From NCBI GenBank assembly GCA_043228905.1, contig JBHGNT010000004.1, forward strand, positions 4,154,001 to 4,218,000: a DNA stretch of 64,000 nt. The letters run 5' to 3'. Positions 11,267 to 25,000 of the stretch are shown here, piece by piece. Below the pieces are notes generated by a model that worked only from the letters and a program-made list of their open reading frames with translations, was not told the origin of the DNA and did not search any database. Origin of the DNA: Azolla caroliniana. Lineage: Eukaryota; Polypodiophyta. Both the position numbers and the translations under genes were made by a program. Numbering within the stretch: position 1 is the first letter of the stretch; every line of letters starts with the position of its first letter.

Positions 11267-13013
11267 GATTGTGTCAATTGTATAGGATGCAACCAGGTTG
11301 TTACTTTGATACACTAATGTGGCATACACTTTAGGAGGATCGATACTTGGTGTAGCAAAGATGTATGGAAGTAAGGATTTGAACTCATGACCTTTTGTGA
11401 TAGTCTAATAGCTTGCCCTACTTTTACTATTACTACAAATTGAAGTGCAAGGTTGGAGCCACTCTAAAGAGCCAATACGATGGCCTTAAGGGTGGCTCTA
11501 ATGGAGTTGAAAGACAATAACTAGCCTTCATCTAACAATTGTTGTCCTCTCCCTTTCTTGAGTCAGTGGACATCCACATAAGATGGAACTATCGCGTCCC
11601 TACAGGGAATTTGTATATAACACCGTCATCTGTAAAATTTATAACTAATGGAAGGAGTTTTTTTAGAAAAAAGAAAGAATAATTTACTACGTTCCCATTG
11701 CTTGATGAAAGTGAATTTCCCCTAATATTTAATGCTACATTCAATTATTTCCATTATTCGATGTATGTTCTTAATAATATAAGGTGCTTATTCTTTTTCT
11801 TAAATTTATGGTTCTGTTTCTGTCATGTGTTTAGGACTCAAGGAGCCTCAACTTTGACGTATTGAATACTCATATGTATAAAAATCTTCATTTTCTCATC
11901 TGAAAATTACTTGAATTGCATAATTGTAGTTACGAATACTCTCTCTAACCTAATGAAGTAGTATTATTGCACAATGTGTTTTGATGCAATGAATAGAGTC
12001 CAACTTCACCTTTATTTGAGACAACAAGATCCTTTTACTATATGGATAACACGCATTGACCACTTGCTACGATTAGGATAAACTAGCCATCAAACAACCT
12101 TGTCTTTGTCCAAAATGGAGCTTGCACATATGATTCCCAGGTATTCTCGTATTTAGATGATGAGGCATGGCATTGTGATATCATCTTGAATTGATATAAT
12201 TGGTTCTTATGTCATGTATTCCCCTAATCCAACACTAACCCTCCTAGTATTTTAGAGAAAAGTATCACTATGACTACTTGGGCTTGATGGTTATGGATAG
12301 TTTGAAGTCTTGATTTAAAAATCTCATGTGGCATTCATGATTGTCTAGTTTATTATCAACTCGTTGAGGTAGTTCTAGGTATTGTTATGTAATACAACAT
12401 TATCTCATTATGTCTTGTAATGTAAAAGTCCTTGTATTTAATGTCAAGCTGCAAGGCTTGTAATCACTTTTGGCAATCAAATTCATGATCAAGTTATTGT
12501 AATCCATATTAGAGCACTTCACTACTTATAATAAGAGAAGTTTAACAATAAATTGATTGAAGAGCTAATTTCCACTACTATGTTCACATGGTGGTGTAAT
12601 GATAAAGCAAGTTGAGGGTTCAACCCCCACTAGGTGCACTATGGATGTTTATGGATCAAATTCTCCTCATAAATTGTGGGTCAATCTAGAAGGTGCAATG
12701 AAGGGAAACACTCAACATTTAGGTCTTTGCTTTTTTTTCGGAGACCCAAGTTAGTTTTAATGCACATAATAAATGTAGGGTGTTTGATATAAGTACATAC
12801 ATGTTAATCAAAAAGTGGATGGATCCTTGTGCAAATGTTCAATATGAAACCCTATGTTCACAATGAACCTTGATATAGTATGATTCTTCCATGGATGAAT
12901 GCAACATGTTCCCACAATCTGAAAGCCACTAAATGAATGTTCTATTATCACAAATGGATGATTGCAATGTATATGTTTTTACTACTCATGTCAGAAGTTA
13001 CCAAACTAATAGT
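11267..13013. other. Intergenic with two tRNA-like (SINE-type) patches
   Basis: No convincing gene. At 12589-12629 (+) TGGTGTAATGATAAAG, like a pol III A box, is followed by GGGTTCAACCCCC, like a B box. At 11375-11440, read on the minus strand, TAGTAATAGTAAAAG precedes GAGTTCAAATCC. Both look like heads of tRNA-derived SINEs. Neither folds into a full tRNA by eye, and no element ends were defined. Confidence 0.35.
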
Positions 13014-13015
13014 TA

Positions 13016-13295
13016 GGAATCGGCAACGTCTTAGTTCAAGCATGAACTGAACCATTAAACCGTTTTAACAGTTTGGTTCAGTTTAGGCTTGACCCTCCTT
13101 AACCGGTTTGGGATAGCTCAAGATGAACTGAACCAATTTGGGCCAAACCGGTTAAGGCTTAATCGGCTTGGCTAAGCCGGTTTAGATTTACAGGTTCGGT
13201 TCAAGTTTGGAAACTCCCAAACTAGTTTAGTCTTAACGGGTTTGGTTTGGACACGACCAAATTGGTCAAGTTGGATACGAACAGTTGCCAATTCC
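13016..13295. mobile_element. Small inverted-repeat element (MITE), ~280 bp
   Basis: The ends GGAATCGGCAAC and GTTGCCAATTCC are inverted repeats flanked by TA on both sides (13014-13015, 13296-13297), as expected for Tc1/mariner-type (Stowaway-like) MITEs. The interior is filled with AACCGGTT and GGTTCAGTTTAGGCTTGA motifs on both strands, so the whole could fold back on itself. A TA duplication is weak evidence taken alone. Confidence 0.6.
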
Positions 13296-13776
13296 TACCA
13301 AATACAACTGCTCTAAGAGAATCATTAGATTATTGCAATAATTATGGTTAAAGAAGGTTGCCCAACATATTAGGTCTAGAGTTCAAACAACATATGGTTT
13401 TGTATAATGAAATGTACTCCTTGATGTTTGTGACTCGGTATAGGAGGAATCCATGAAAATACATAAGACTGACCCAACCTCATAATACATTTGATAAGAT
13501 AAAGTCTTGAGTTAAACCTCGAATGCAGTTCATATTTTAGCATGAATGGACAAGGGCTCCAACTCCTGTCCAACAAATTTGATGTAAGAATGTTGCCGAG
13601 CATTTCTGATAGACTAGCATATTGATTGAAGAGGAACCAACAGAGGCATGTGATCCCAACAAACAACACTACATGTGATAAAAAGATGATATATTCGAAG
13701 CAAAACGCGAACCCGATTCATAGCCCGACATACAATAGATCAGTGCAATTGCGGCGCTGTCCAATGATTTTGTGGA

Positions 13777-13903
13777 GGAATCTAACAACGGTTCGGTTTC
13801 GGCATAACTGGTTTGGCCTTGTCCAAACCGAACCGAACCACCGAACCGTTTAAAAACGTTTGAGGGTTCAGTTTAGGCTTGAGCCGAGCTGTTGCCCGAT
13901 TCC
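13777..13903. mobile_element. Second, shorter element of the same MITE family
   Basis: Starts GGAATCTAACAACGGTTCGG and ends GTTGCCCGATTCC, matching the ends of the element at 13016. The interior again carries CCGAACCGAACC and GTTCAGTTTAGGCTTGAG. A TA follows the right end, but the left flank is GA, so one side of the duplication is lost. Confidence 0.55.
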
Positions 13904-14039
13904 TAGTTTTGTGCACAAGGTCTTGCTTCAGGATAGCACAAAGCTGACTAGGGTTAGGATTGGTATTAGTCAAGGAATTAGGGTTTAAGCTGGCTAGTTT
14001 AGGGTTTTAGATGAATTCATGTGAAACAATACATTTCCA

Positions 14040-14327
14040 TTTCCATCTGTCTCTGTCTCTGTCTCTGTCTGTCTCTCTCTTTTCTCTCCGACAGTAGTAA
14101 AAAAAAAACAATACAATAACAAAAAGGAAAAAGCTCACTCAGAGAAGAAGGCGCAATTGAAGAAGCTTTAGATTTGGGGGAGAACTAAAAGGAAATCTCT
14201 ATCTCTCTCTCTGTCTTTTCTATCTGTCTCTTTGCCTTCTAAATTCTCATTATCGCCATAGCTCAGATTTGGGCCCTGAAAAGGAAGAAACTAATATTAA
14301 CAAGTAAAGTTTATCCTCCTTCACTTC

Positions 14328-14385
<58 letters not shown>

Positions 14386-15323
14386 ATGTTCTTCTACCCC
14401 CCATCGCCATAGCTCTCTGTTTCTTTATCTCTCTCTCTATCTCTTGTTTTCCTTTCTGATAGTTAGGGTTTGCTTTAGTTTTCTTATTCTTATGCTGTTA
14501 GAGAAAAGGTGGTTATCTCATCTTCATCTTCATCTTCGCCATCATATCCTCTTCGCTTTTCTGCTGCCAGAACTACTACTACTCCCCTTTCTTTTTGCCC
14601 TTTTTGTCTTTTATATATTCTCGTTCGCTTTATACCTATAACAGAGGAGAAAAAAAATAATAAGCGAAGAAAGGTGGGTCACTGTTTTTGCCCCACATTT
14701 CAGACAGCTATCATCGCTCTGTAAATTTATCGTGTTAATGGGCGAAGCAAATAAAAAGAGGAACGAAGCATAATAGATATAATTGAAAGATTAACTATTT
14801 TGTAGTTAGCATTTCTGAAACTCTGTTCTTCTTGCAAGGGGAAGAGATCAGCATATATTAGAGAGACCCACTTCAGCTATTTACGTATAGTTTCAAATCA
14901 TTCATGCGGGTGGTTAAGTAGTAGAAAAATGTGCAGTCTTTTTTGCTGAAGAATCGATCATTCTAGCTTATTTTCCTGAACCTTCGTGATTAATTGGTCC
15001 TATTTTCAGTGGAAGATATCTGTATATATCGGTATATATCAGAGAGAGACCCACATTATCTATGTAAAAAAATATTCAAATTATGCACGCTGGCAATTAT
15101 GTGGTGAAATATCTAGTCTGTGTTATTGACGCTTAAGAGATTTCAGTACTTACATTTGTTAAGAGGAAACAGTTAGTTCTTATGATAGAAAGCTTTAGTA
15201 CTTGTTAAGAGGAGACATCCAGGTCTTCTGATTCTCTTTGCAGTGCAAAGAGAGAGAGAGATAAAGAAAGAGAAAGAAATGGGTTTGATTTCCGATCAGC
15301 TGAACATGAAGGTCATCCTACAG
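14040..15323 (+). promoter_or_regulatory. Probable promoter and 5' UTR region of the FEI-like gene
   Basis: Pyrimidine-rich blocks at 14040-14085, 14195-14250 and a long (CT)n run at 14331-14381 are typical of plant 5' leaders. The last leader exon ends at a GT donor at 15324 (CTACAG then gttaga). Its partner acceptor is at 16061-16062, just before the start codon. No TATA box could be assigned with certainty, and the transcription start was not placed. Confidence 0.5.
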
Positions 15324-16077
15324 GTTAGAACTTTTTCTTGCTACCAATGTTTCATTTTCCGTTCTAGTAGATCCAATTGTTCTTACCGTTTTGTGTCTGA
15401 TTGTTGCTCAACATTTGACTATTGAATGATTTAATTTTGGTTGATCTGAAGGCTTTATTATTTCATATCTGATTATGAGCTTCAGAGTTCACTTATTGTT
15501 CTCAAACTGCCAGATATATCAAGAGTTTCTTGAATTTAATTCTAGCAGATCTAAAAGGCTTTGTGATCCATATTTGCTTGAATTTGGCAAACATGTGGAG
15601 AATATTTGAACTTGGAGCTTTATGAAACATTTGAATGTAGTATATAGCTAATGGAGTTATATGGCATTTGAATGAATTACATAGTTGGGAGGAGCTATAT
15701 GGCATTTGAATGGATTGCATAGCTAGAGGTGCTAAATTAAACATGAATAGAATACAGAGCTAAAGGATCCAATGTCTTTTGAATGGAATACAAATGTAGA
15801 GGAGCTATATGCCACTTTGAATGGAATATGAACCCAGAGGAACTATATGTATTTTGAGTTTATTAAATGCCTTCCATAGAGATGGAACTCATTAGCATGA
15901 GCTTATGTGGATACCTGCACTTCCTCTTTCCAGATGTATGCTTGTGTGACTGTATCTTCTGAATGCTAACATTTGTGATCAGACTGATATGAGTAAATGA
16001 TTATCTGCTAGCATTATGCTGTTAAATCTTGTTAATCTGTTACACTATCCTGTTTTTTTTAGGATATTGCTCTATGA
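15279..16077 (+). promoter_or_regulatory. Upstream ORF in the FEI leader, spliced, ending ATGA over the main start
   Basis: ATG at 15279 opens a 15-codon frame that runs to the leader-intron donor (last exon base 15323). Across the junction to 16063 it continues GAT ATT GCT CTA TGA. The 19-residue product would be MGLISDQLNMKVILQDIAL. Its TGA at 16075-16077 overlaps the FEI start codon at 16074-16076 as ATGA. Such overlap favours termination-reinitiation control. It depends on the predicted splice, which has good GT/AG signals. Confidence 0.6.
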
Positions 16078-19000
16078 AGACGATGAGAGCAAAAGGATTT
16101 TTCTTATTGTACCTCATAATCCTTGGATTATTCAGTATCTCATGCTTTTCTCTAAGTCCTGATGGTATGTCGTTGTTTGTTACATACGTTTAAGCAATAT
16201 TGTAGATTGCTTTCTTTTAGGCTCGTTTTTGTTTTGGATGTAATCTCATGTTTGTTGTTATATGCATAATCAGGAGAATCATTACTTGCGTTTAAAATGA
16301 ATTTGAGAAATTGGGAGGAAGTGTTGCCTCAATGGAAGGACGATGGCCTAAGCCCATGTAATTGGCATGGAGTTACTTGTGACAGCCAAACAGGCCGTGT
16401 GGTTTCCCTGTAAGTTAGTGGATGCTCAAGGTTTTTCAAGTGATCAATTATGAATTGAAACTATCTAACAGAATTCTGTTAAACAGAAATCTTGCCTCTT
16501 CCAAGCTGTGGGGAAATATTGCAACGAATCTTGGAAATCTTGATCAACTGCAGAGATTGTAAGTTGAGAAAGTTTTAATGGTCAATTTGATATGCCTATC
16601 ATGAGGTATCTGTTTGTCTTTTTATGATCTTCTGATTGGACTGGTCTGTCTCAGGGCTCTTTATCAAAACAGTCTTTATGGTCCTATTCCTGCAACTATT
16701 GGCAACTGCTCTCACCTGAAAGCTTTGTGAGTTTTGTTGTCAATCTTTTCTTTTCTATTTCTAAATTTCGTAGTGTCTATGTTTTAAAGGTAAATTTGCT
16801 AACTTTCCTGTGGAAATGACCTCTTGGAGACCTATATTTAGTACTACAAGTCATAATGCCAAAACCTAGGCACCCTATAGATAATGAATAATTCAGACCA
16901 CATAATTGAGAATTCACATGGTAAAGCCATTTGTAAGAATAGATCATAAGCTCTTAGAAATGTGCAATCTATCAACGTTTATATATGCTACATTTCTTGA
17001 GGACATGAAAAGCCATAATAGTTGCATGGTTTAAGAAAGTTGGGGAAATCTCTATACAAATGAACACCTTAGAAAGGCCTGGAATGATATTTGAGAAATA
17101 GCGTTTGATACCAGTCAAGGATTTCAAATTTCATCTTAATGTCGTCCCATTGATTTTCTCAGAGCAGTTATTATTAATTTTCAACATTTCATGTAGAAGA
17201 TTCTTCAAGAAAATCCAGTAGTTTGATCCAAATATTTATGTTCATAAGCCAAGCATGCTATGTGCTCACTTATTGGATACTAAGTTCCCTTCATCTCTAC
17301 ATGAATGACTCAGCTGGAGCTGGATATTATGATTAACCTGATTCTGAGCTAATTCCTTGTCTCATGGGGTTGATATTTCTGTAGTAAAAAGATGAGCCGT
17401 TTAATAAAATTGCTTCTGCTAAGAAGGATGCAATTTCACACTTCTGAACATTTTCCTTCACAGACTTTTGCAGGACAATTATATAAGCGGAAAAATTCCT
17501 CTGGAGCTAGGTCAATTGATGGAGCTCAATATTTTGTAAGTGCATGCAGTGAAAACATTCAATTCCTTTGCATGAAGCAATTTATTGCTAGTTTAGTATT
17601 TATGAACTTCCTTTTTATCAGGGATATTTCAAGCAACTCACTGAGTGGAACAATTCCAGAATCTTTTGGAAATCTCCAGAATTTGACAAGTTTGTAAGAA
17701 CACCTTTCTCTTTTCAGGACTTAAGATATGTTGGAAATGTGAATTGTAAGCACACTATTTTGTAAGCATCAAGTACATTTGCTAAAAAATCAGATTGATT
17801 TACCACAGGACATAATCTGACCTTTAGGCATAGGGCCCATGATTTCTTCTAATGTTGCTTATCTGATTTTCAGCAATGTCTCAACAAACTTTTTGCAAGG
17901 TGAAATTCCTGAAAATGTAGTTATGAGAAAATTTGGACAAGATTCGTAAGTGTTTTTTCATCAACAAAGTAGAAATTTCTTTTATTTCATTAGTGGAGCA
18001 AACTCTAGAAAATTATGATCTAAATTACATGAAAAATATACAGGTTTATTGGAAATATGGCCCTCTGTGGTCAGCAAGTGGATGAAATTTGCAAAAGTTC
18101 TCTAGAAGGTCCTTCTATTACCTCCAATTCTTCATCCTCTCCATTAGGGGATCTTCCAAGGCCCCCATTTGGTAATGAGTTCCGCCCCATCTCTTTTCTA
18201 TCTAATGATTTGCTTTTTCTCTCCTCAAATTTTCTAGAATGCCCATTAATGAATCCTCACTTTGAACAGGTTTGATGAAGAAGCCATCCAAATTATCAAC
18301 AGAGTTATTGATTGGGGCTGTAGTTACAGTTGGTTTAATACTTTTCATTGCATTGATGTGTTTTTGGGGCTGTTTATTGTACCATAAATATGGGAAGAAG
18401 CAAAACTCCTATGACGGAAATGGAGAGGATGGTATGTATAGGTTTTTTCTTGGACCTTGTACTAGAATCTGTTGTTTGTTTAAGCTGCATAAGTGAGGTT
18501 TGGATAGTGAAAATTTTGAAGTGTTGCATTATTACACCAATGGCCATTACTGCTCTCAATTAATAATGAGGGAGGTCTGCACAGGGCACATAAATGAACT
18601 GTTTTGCTTCTCCTATTATATGTTGCCATGTCAATAACCCCTTGTTATCAATGGGTGAATGTAAACTTACACTAGTAAAAGACCCAAGGTCTTACGTATT
18701 ACTGACCACAGGGGGATGACTATATCTGATTGATCCTCCGTATTCACGTGTTTCTATTATTTAACATTGATCAATTACCAGATTTGGGATAATAGTGTAA
18801 TACAACATCCACCCAATATATGGTCTTGAAATGAATGGATTTAGGAAGGCCTGTCATTATTTTCCTATAACACGTGGAAAGGGATTTTTAGTTATGTGCA
18901 ATGATACAGTCTATGTATTGACGATGTTATTAGCATGTTTTTCTATCATTTGAAAGTACTTTTTATAGGATTCAAAGTCATTTCTATTTTGCCAGCCTAC

Positions 19001-22000
19001 TTCCACCATGCTGCGCTATTTGAAACCACCATTTCTATTTCTACTCCTTTGGCTCTACAAGGATGCAAATCAACATAACTAGGGAGTTTCTTGATGAATG
19101 TCCATATGTAGGACAATATTCTTACAAATCGAAAACACTTATATAGTGGTTTTTGCAGAATTACTAGCTGATGGACATTTTTGTACTTATAATATTTAAT
19201 TTTCTGATTCAGCAATATGGATTGCCTTCTTTTTATGCTATTTGAAGAACTCCACTGAGCTTTCTTCTCGTTTTCAATTCTATTTTTATGTTTTCAAAGT
19301 AGCACCATGTTCTGGATGTAGATACCTATGAATTTGTTATTATGCTTTCAGTTTGTTTTTTGTTTCCACGCGAAGATGTAGTATAATAGTTATCCTGTGG
19401 TGCTAGGAAATGTTAACATATCATATCATCACTAATCTTGTATTTCTGTAGGTGCTGCAATGGTAGTTATATTTCATGGTGACATACCCTACACATCAAA
19501 AGAAATAATCAGGAGGATTGACCAACTTAATGAGGCACATATAATTGGCCATGGAGGGTTTGGGACAGTTTACAAGCTTGCAATGGATGATGGGAGTGCA
19601 TTTGCTGTAAAAAAGATCGACAAAAGTCGTCTAAGTTTTGACCTCCTTTTTGAAAGAGAATTGGAGGTCTTAGGAAGCATCAAACACCGAAATCTGGTTA
19701 ATCTCAGAGGATATTGTAATTCTCCATCAGCCAAGTTGCTGATCTATGACTACCTACAGAATGGAAGCCTTGATGAAGTCTTGCATGGTAATCCAAAGCT
19801 TTTTCAAATTATTTGTTTACTCAAGTCCCAAATCAGGGTTTTGGTCCTGGGAGAAACTTATGCCATTCTTAGAAAAATAAACTTTCGAGGCTGTCTTATT
19901 TTTTCAGGTCATGACCCAAACAACTTAACACTAAACTGGGGAGCCCGTTTGAAAATCGCTCTAGGGGCTGCTCGAGGGCTAGCTTATTTGCATCATGACT
20001 GCTCTCCACGAATCATACATCGCGATGTGAAGTCTAGCAATATTCTGATTGGAGAAAATTTTGAGCCACATGTGTCAGATTTTGGTCTTGCAAAATTGTT
20101 AGAAGACAACATCTCCCATGTGACAACTGTCATCGCTGGAACGTTTGGGTATTTGGCACCAGGTATGTACATGTTTCACTGTACTAATATATAAAATTTT
20201 ATATGTAATTGAACCCAACTATTCTTCTGTATTGTCATGGACAAAGAAATATGCATATTCTGGTATAACTATGCTTGTAGATGGCAGACTATGTTTCTTT
20301 CTCTAAGCTTTTGAGCCATGCAAAAAGGGACTCTGTGAAGCTGCACTTCACTGGGTCGTCATTTTCACAACCCATATAAAGGATGACTCACTGAACTTGC
20401 AGTTTGATGAGTCATGCAGGCTTGTTGAATTGAGTGATACAAAAGATGACTTGTCAAAGTCAAAAATAGACTAACCAAGTGGTCTAGACAATCAACATTG
20501 AGGAAATGAGAATTTTCTGAGTTTTTACCATTGTTTTGTAGTTGCATTGCCAGTTTTCTTATCCTTTAAGCTCTGATCCGTTATTCAATATGCTTTATAA
20601 TATGTGTGTACAATATATCTGTATGTATGAATGTGTGTCTGTATGTTATAGTACATATACATCTGTGTGTGTGTGTATATATTTCAACTTTCTACATGCC
20701 ATTCCCGCTGCCTTTTTTTGTTGTCTGTCAGTTCATCTATTCATCCATGCTCTTGTCCCTGTCTCCATTTGTTAATTGTGTCCCTCGTCCATTGTCCCTT
20801 CTGTATTGTGTTTTCTTTGTGACTTGAATTTGCTGGTGGAAGTGGGTTTTTGAGTTCGTTGTTGTTGAGTTCTGTAACTGTGAGGTGCTAGAGGCCATGA
20901 TTCTCAGTCGATCTATTGTGGTGGAGCTTCATCTGATGGAATTTTGAGTGAGAAGTCCGCATTGGCATTCAAAGCTCAAAATAGGTGATTTGACTTTGTT
21001 TCTAGAATGATGCTATAAAGCAGAGGGAATAGTTTTTGGCAATGCAATTTTAGAAAGAAGAGACAGTTGAATTAAAATTGTTCATATTCTTTGCATATAA
21101 AAGTGTTAAACTGAAGCTCTTTCCATAGAAGCAATTGCTGAGAACACAAGAGAAGAGTTTAAAGCAGCAAAGATGAACCAATTAGAAAAGCAAAATGGAG
21201 AATCAGTAATTTCAAAATTTCATAACGTGTCTAGTCCACGTGTATACTAGTATATATAAAATAATGGGATTAACTATACCAGAAGGATGTCTATTTTTTT
21301 ATTACCATGGGATAAGTTGCTGAAACATAATTGAGAATTGGGCAAACAATGTTTTCTTCACATAGACGGAGAGGCCTCAAGAGATGGAGAGGAAAATCTT
21401 ATTATGTTAGGATTATGGATTTGCATTCTTGGTATTGATTGAAACAGCTTGGTATCTATCTATCTATACATCTATATATATAAATATAAATAAATAAATA
21501 CAAATAATATTGAATGCATGTATATATATTGTATGTATCCATAAATAAAAATCCCAAACAATTTGTATAACTAAATCTAGTATTAGGAATGTGTATTTAG
21601 AAACATTTTCAAAGTGTTGAGACTTGGTCTTCTCTCTATTCTGTAGAGTATCTTCAAAGTGGAAGAGCAACAGAGAAAACCGATGTTTACAGCTATGGAG
21701 TTGTTCTTCTTGAACTGATTAGCGGCAAGCGACCAAGTGATGCATCTTTTGTTCGGAAGGGGTTGAACATTGCTGGATGGGTACAATGAAAATAATCTCA
21801 TTTATCTACTAATTTCAAGGTCATTTGATGCCCTTCATTAAATTTGCTCTTTTATATCTGAATAAAAATAGGCAAACTTACTCAAAAGGGAGAAGAATCT
21901 ATGGGGGATTCTGGATCCTATGTGTGAAGGAGCTTTCATGGAAAGCTTGGAAGCATTGGTGCATATATCTACACTATGCTTAAGTTCAATGCCAGACAAT

Positions 22001-22084
22001 AGACCCACCATGCATGATGTTGTGAAGATGCTAGAAGCTGAGATTCTATCACCTTGCCCAAGTGATTTCGGTGATTCCGAATGA
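16074..22084 (+). CDS. FEI1: FEI1/FEI2-like LRR receptor-like kinase
   Basis: Thirteen coding exons join in frame to about 604 residues: 16074-16164, 16274-16409, 16487-16558, 16655-16726, 17464-17535, 17622-17693, 17874-17945, 18044-18171, 18270-18431, 19452-19787, 19908-20162, 21647-21780 and 21872-22084. In order they encode a signal peptide (about residues 1-26), an N-terminal cap with CNWHGVTC, five LRRs, a transmembrane segment near 250-275 and a kinase domain. The kinase has [39 protein letters not shown] and GTFGYLAPE. The gene is co-linear with Arabidopsis FEI1/FEI2 to the C-terminal CPSDF. Those kinases act at the plasma membrane in cell-wall synthesis and signalling. Five consecutive LRR exons are each 72 bases. 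Everything needed for catalysis is present. The symbol denotes the family, not orthology. Confidence 0.94.
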
Positions 22085-25000
22085 AAATTGTTCATATTTA
22101 AAACATGGTAAAAACTTGTCCATATTTATTCATCATTCTTTTGAGTATTATGTGACCCCTGCAAGACCCGACATCCGGAAAGAGAATATGGCAGAGTACT
22201 TGGTCGAGGAAAAGTGTAACCACCCTCACCAATGCATGAGAGTGGCTTTTACTTGTATATGTATATGCATCATGTACATAGTAATTCTAGAGGAGAGTCT
22301 CCTCCATCTGAAAGTTATTTCATGTATACCCTCCATTAGGGATCAAAATCAGTTGGCATATAATTCCACTACTGAGTCCCCATTTATGACCTGGCTAAAA
22401 TGTGGCATAACTATTCGAAGAATATGTTGTCCCTTCTTGAATAATTGAAGTTGTGGTGTCCAGTGCAACTATTTCAAATGTTTTTTTTTATGTAGTCTTA
22501 GCTTTGGATTAGGTCGAGTTCACAAGAAATGGAAGGATACCAAACTAAAATTTCATGAAAGTGATGCAGTGAGGGTGCAGTATCAAAGTGAAATGTTTTG
22601 GAGTTTGATTTTATGATGGTATCTCGTTGAGGTTTCAAAGATAAAGGCAGTGAATGATAGTAACCAATGGTGTGTTTAGATTAATGTTGCTGCTTTCAAT
22701 GTGTAATTAATTACCAGCCAGTAATTGTGTGCACGGATAGTTTTTAAATATAGTTGTTTTCCTCTGAAATTTTTGAGGTCAAATTTGATGTTTGTAGTGG
22801 AAGCATTTTGAGTTCTAGCTGAAATCAATGTGCCCCTACATTTGAACAAAAATGTATCATATGGAAATATGTGGCTGTAAGTTTTGAGAAATATTTTGCT
22901 TGTACTCTGTGTTTTAATCTATTATCAAGTGACAACCATGTTCAAAAGTCATGGCTGTTATTTGGCCCTACATATGGCAAAAGATTATAGGCAAGCATGA
23001 ATATGTCTTACACACACATTTCTCATATGTAACCCCCGTGTGGCTCCATTCATTGAAGAGTTAATAACCAATCAAAAGGAAAACCATATAAAGGAATTTT
23101 GCTTCATCCACCCTCAATAGTAGTGGGCACACAATGCTGAAGTGGAAGCTTGAGGCATTCTGTGGCCCCATTCATTGAAGAGTTACTAGCCAAGCAAAAG
23201 AAAAACTATATGAAAGAATTTTGCTTTGCCAAACCATGGTACTAATGGTTCACAATGGATACGTGGTAAAAAGGCCTCATGTGTAGAGCATGAACATTTC
23301 TTGGGATCACCAACTTGGAATGGTAAAAATATGATTGATGTAGCACAAGTGGGTTGGGCCATCAAGTAGTTCCTTGTTCAAAGTATTTGGTAGTAACCCA
23401 ATAGAGAAATGAGATGATTGTGAAAAGAGAATTTCCCATTGAATTTGTGAATATTTTGGGTTATCATCAAGTGTCTTGTAATATGAAGTTTGAGATTGTT
23501 GACATAACATGTCTACATCACCCACAACATAAATTGTATATAGGTAAAATCAAATGCAATGCATCAAACCCATGCATGTGACTCAAACTGAGAAAATAGT
23601 GACAAAAATGTAGTGAGTGAAACGTATCTGCTTAATCTTGAACCTTTTACTAATCAATCTCACATCAAATGTGTTGGCTAATCCCTTCATGTTATGAGTG
23701 GAATGAATTGTCATTTTACTTGGAGAATGCTTAAAGAGAAACCTCAATTGATTCAATTGTGATTAGACATAAAGAAGTGTATTGAGATACTACATATAAA
23801 TAAATAAATGTGAGTAGGAAGGGGCAAAGCATAAGGTGTAACTTGTTTGAAGTAAAGGTTTGAGCCATACAAAGATCGTATATACCATACCAATTGTATC
23901 TTGCATTTTTTACCCATGCTTGCAATTGATCTAATGTTCTAATGGATGTACCTCAATTTTTACTATTCTTATATTATATTTGAATGTTCACGATGCCATA
24001 AGCTTTCATGTGATTTTTTATGTACACATTTTGTTTCTAGTGTCAAAATCACCACATATGGTTAAAGCCTAAAGGTTGTATACCCATTACAAAGATGCCA
24101 TTATACTCTTTAGAAAACATAATAATGCATTCAAAATTTATAGATTTATGAGTTAGAAGAACATAAACTATATACCTTATGAGACATTATTTATATACAT
24201 AACCTTAAGTGGTATACATAAATTGGTCCTTCAGTTCAATGACTATGTCGTACTTTACATTTAGTAGTTATGGATAAAGATGATTCATACTTTTTCCAAT
24301 ACCAATTCTTTCTTTCAATCTCTAACTGATTCCCAATATTAGCTTATGTATTTGGCAAAAGGAAGACTTGTCTTCTACGCCCTTACAACAATATCTACCA
24401 CACAAGATGAAGGATTAATTACGAACATACTCCTATTAAGAAGCTGAAGTAAGACCAATTCTAGAGAAGTGCATGACTTGGGTAGCTCATGGTTGAAAAC
24501 AAATCTAGGTATATATTACTCATATTGTTCTCTAAGTATAAAAAAAGATGGTGATGTCCACAATGAGTACATTGGCCTATCCCCAATTCAACATTAAAGC
24601 CAAGGCTCTGTATTGGGCTCGTATATTCCTCATATTATTCTCTATGTATCAAAGAAGATGGCAATGTCCTCAACTAGCCTATCCCCTTTCAACAATAAGG
24701 CCCGGGCTCCGCATTGGGCCCAAATGCGAGGACATGATGGAGAAGGTAATGGAAATGGGCGGCAAAGCAACAAGTTGTTCCGAGTTCTTGTCTAATAAAA
24801 CAAATGTGTGTGTGTGTGTATGTTGGCATGATGGGCAGCCAACTTATTTGTGTGCATTGAGTGTCCAAACAAGAACACTTTTGTGATACATATAGATTTG
24901 CCCAAGAGATATATGTCAAAAAAAAAAAGGAGTCACGGGTGAGCTACCCAGTGAGAGAGAGAGAGAGAGAGACAAAGAAAGAGATCAAGAGGTAACTAAA

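Noticed and set aside
13376-13669. 97-residue minus-strand protein
   Set aside because: No signal peptide logic, family or splice context; it lies between two MITEs and was left out as unsupported.
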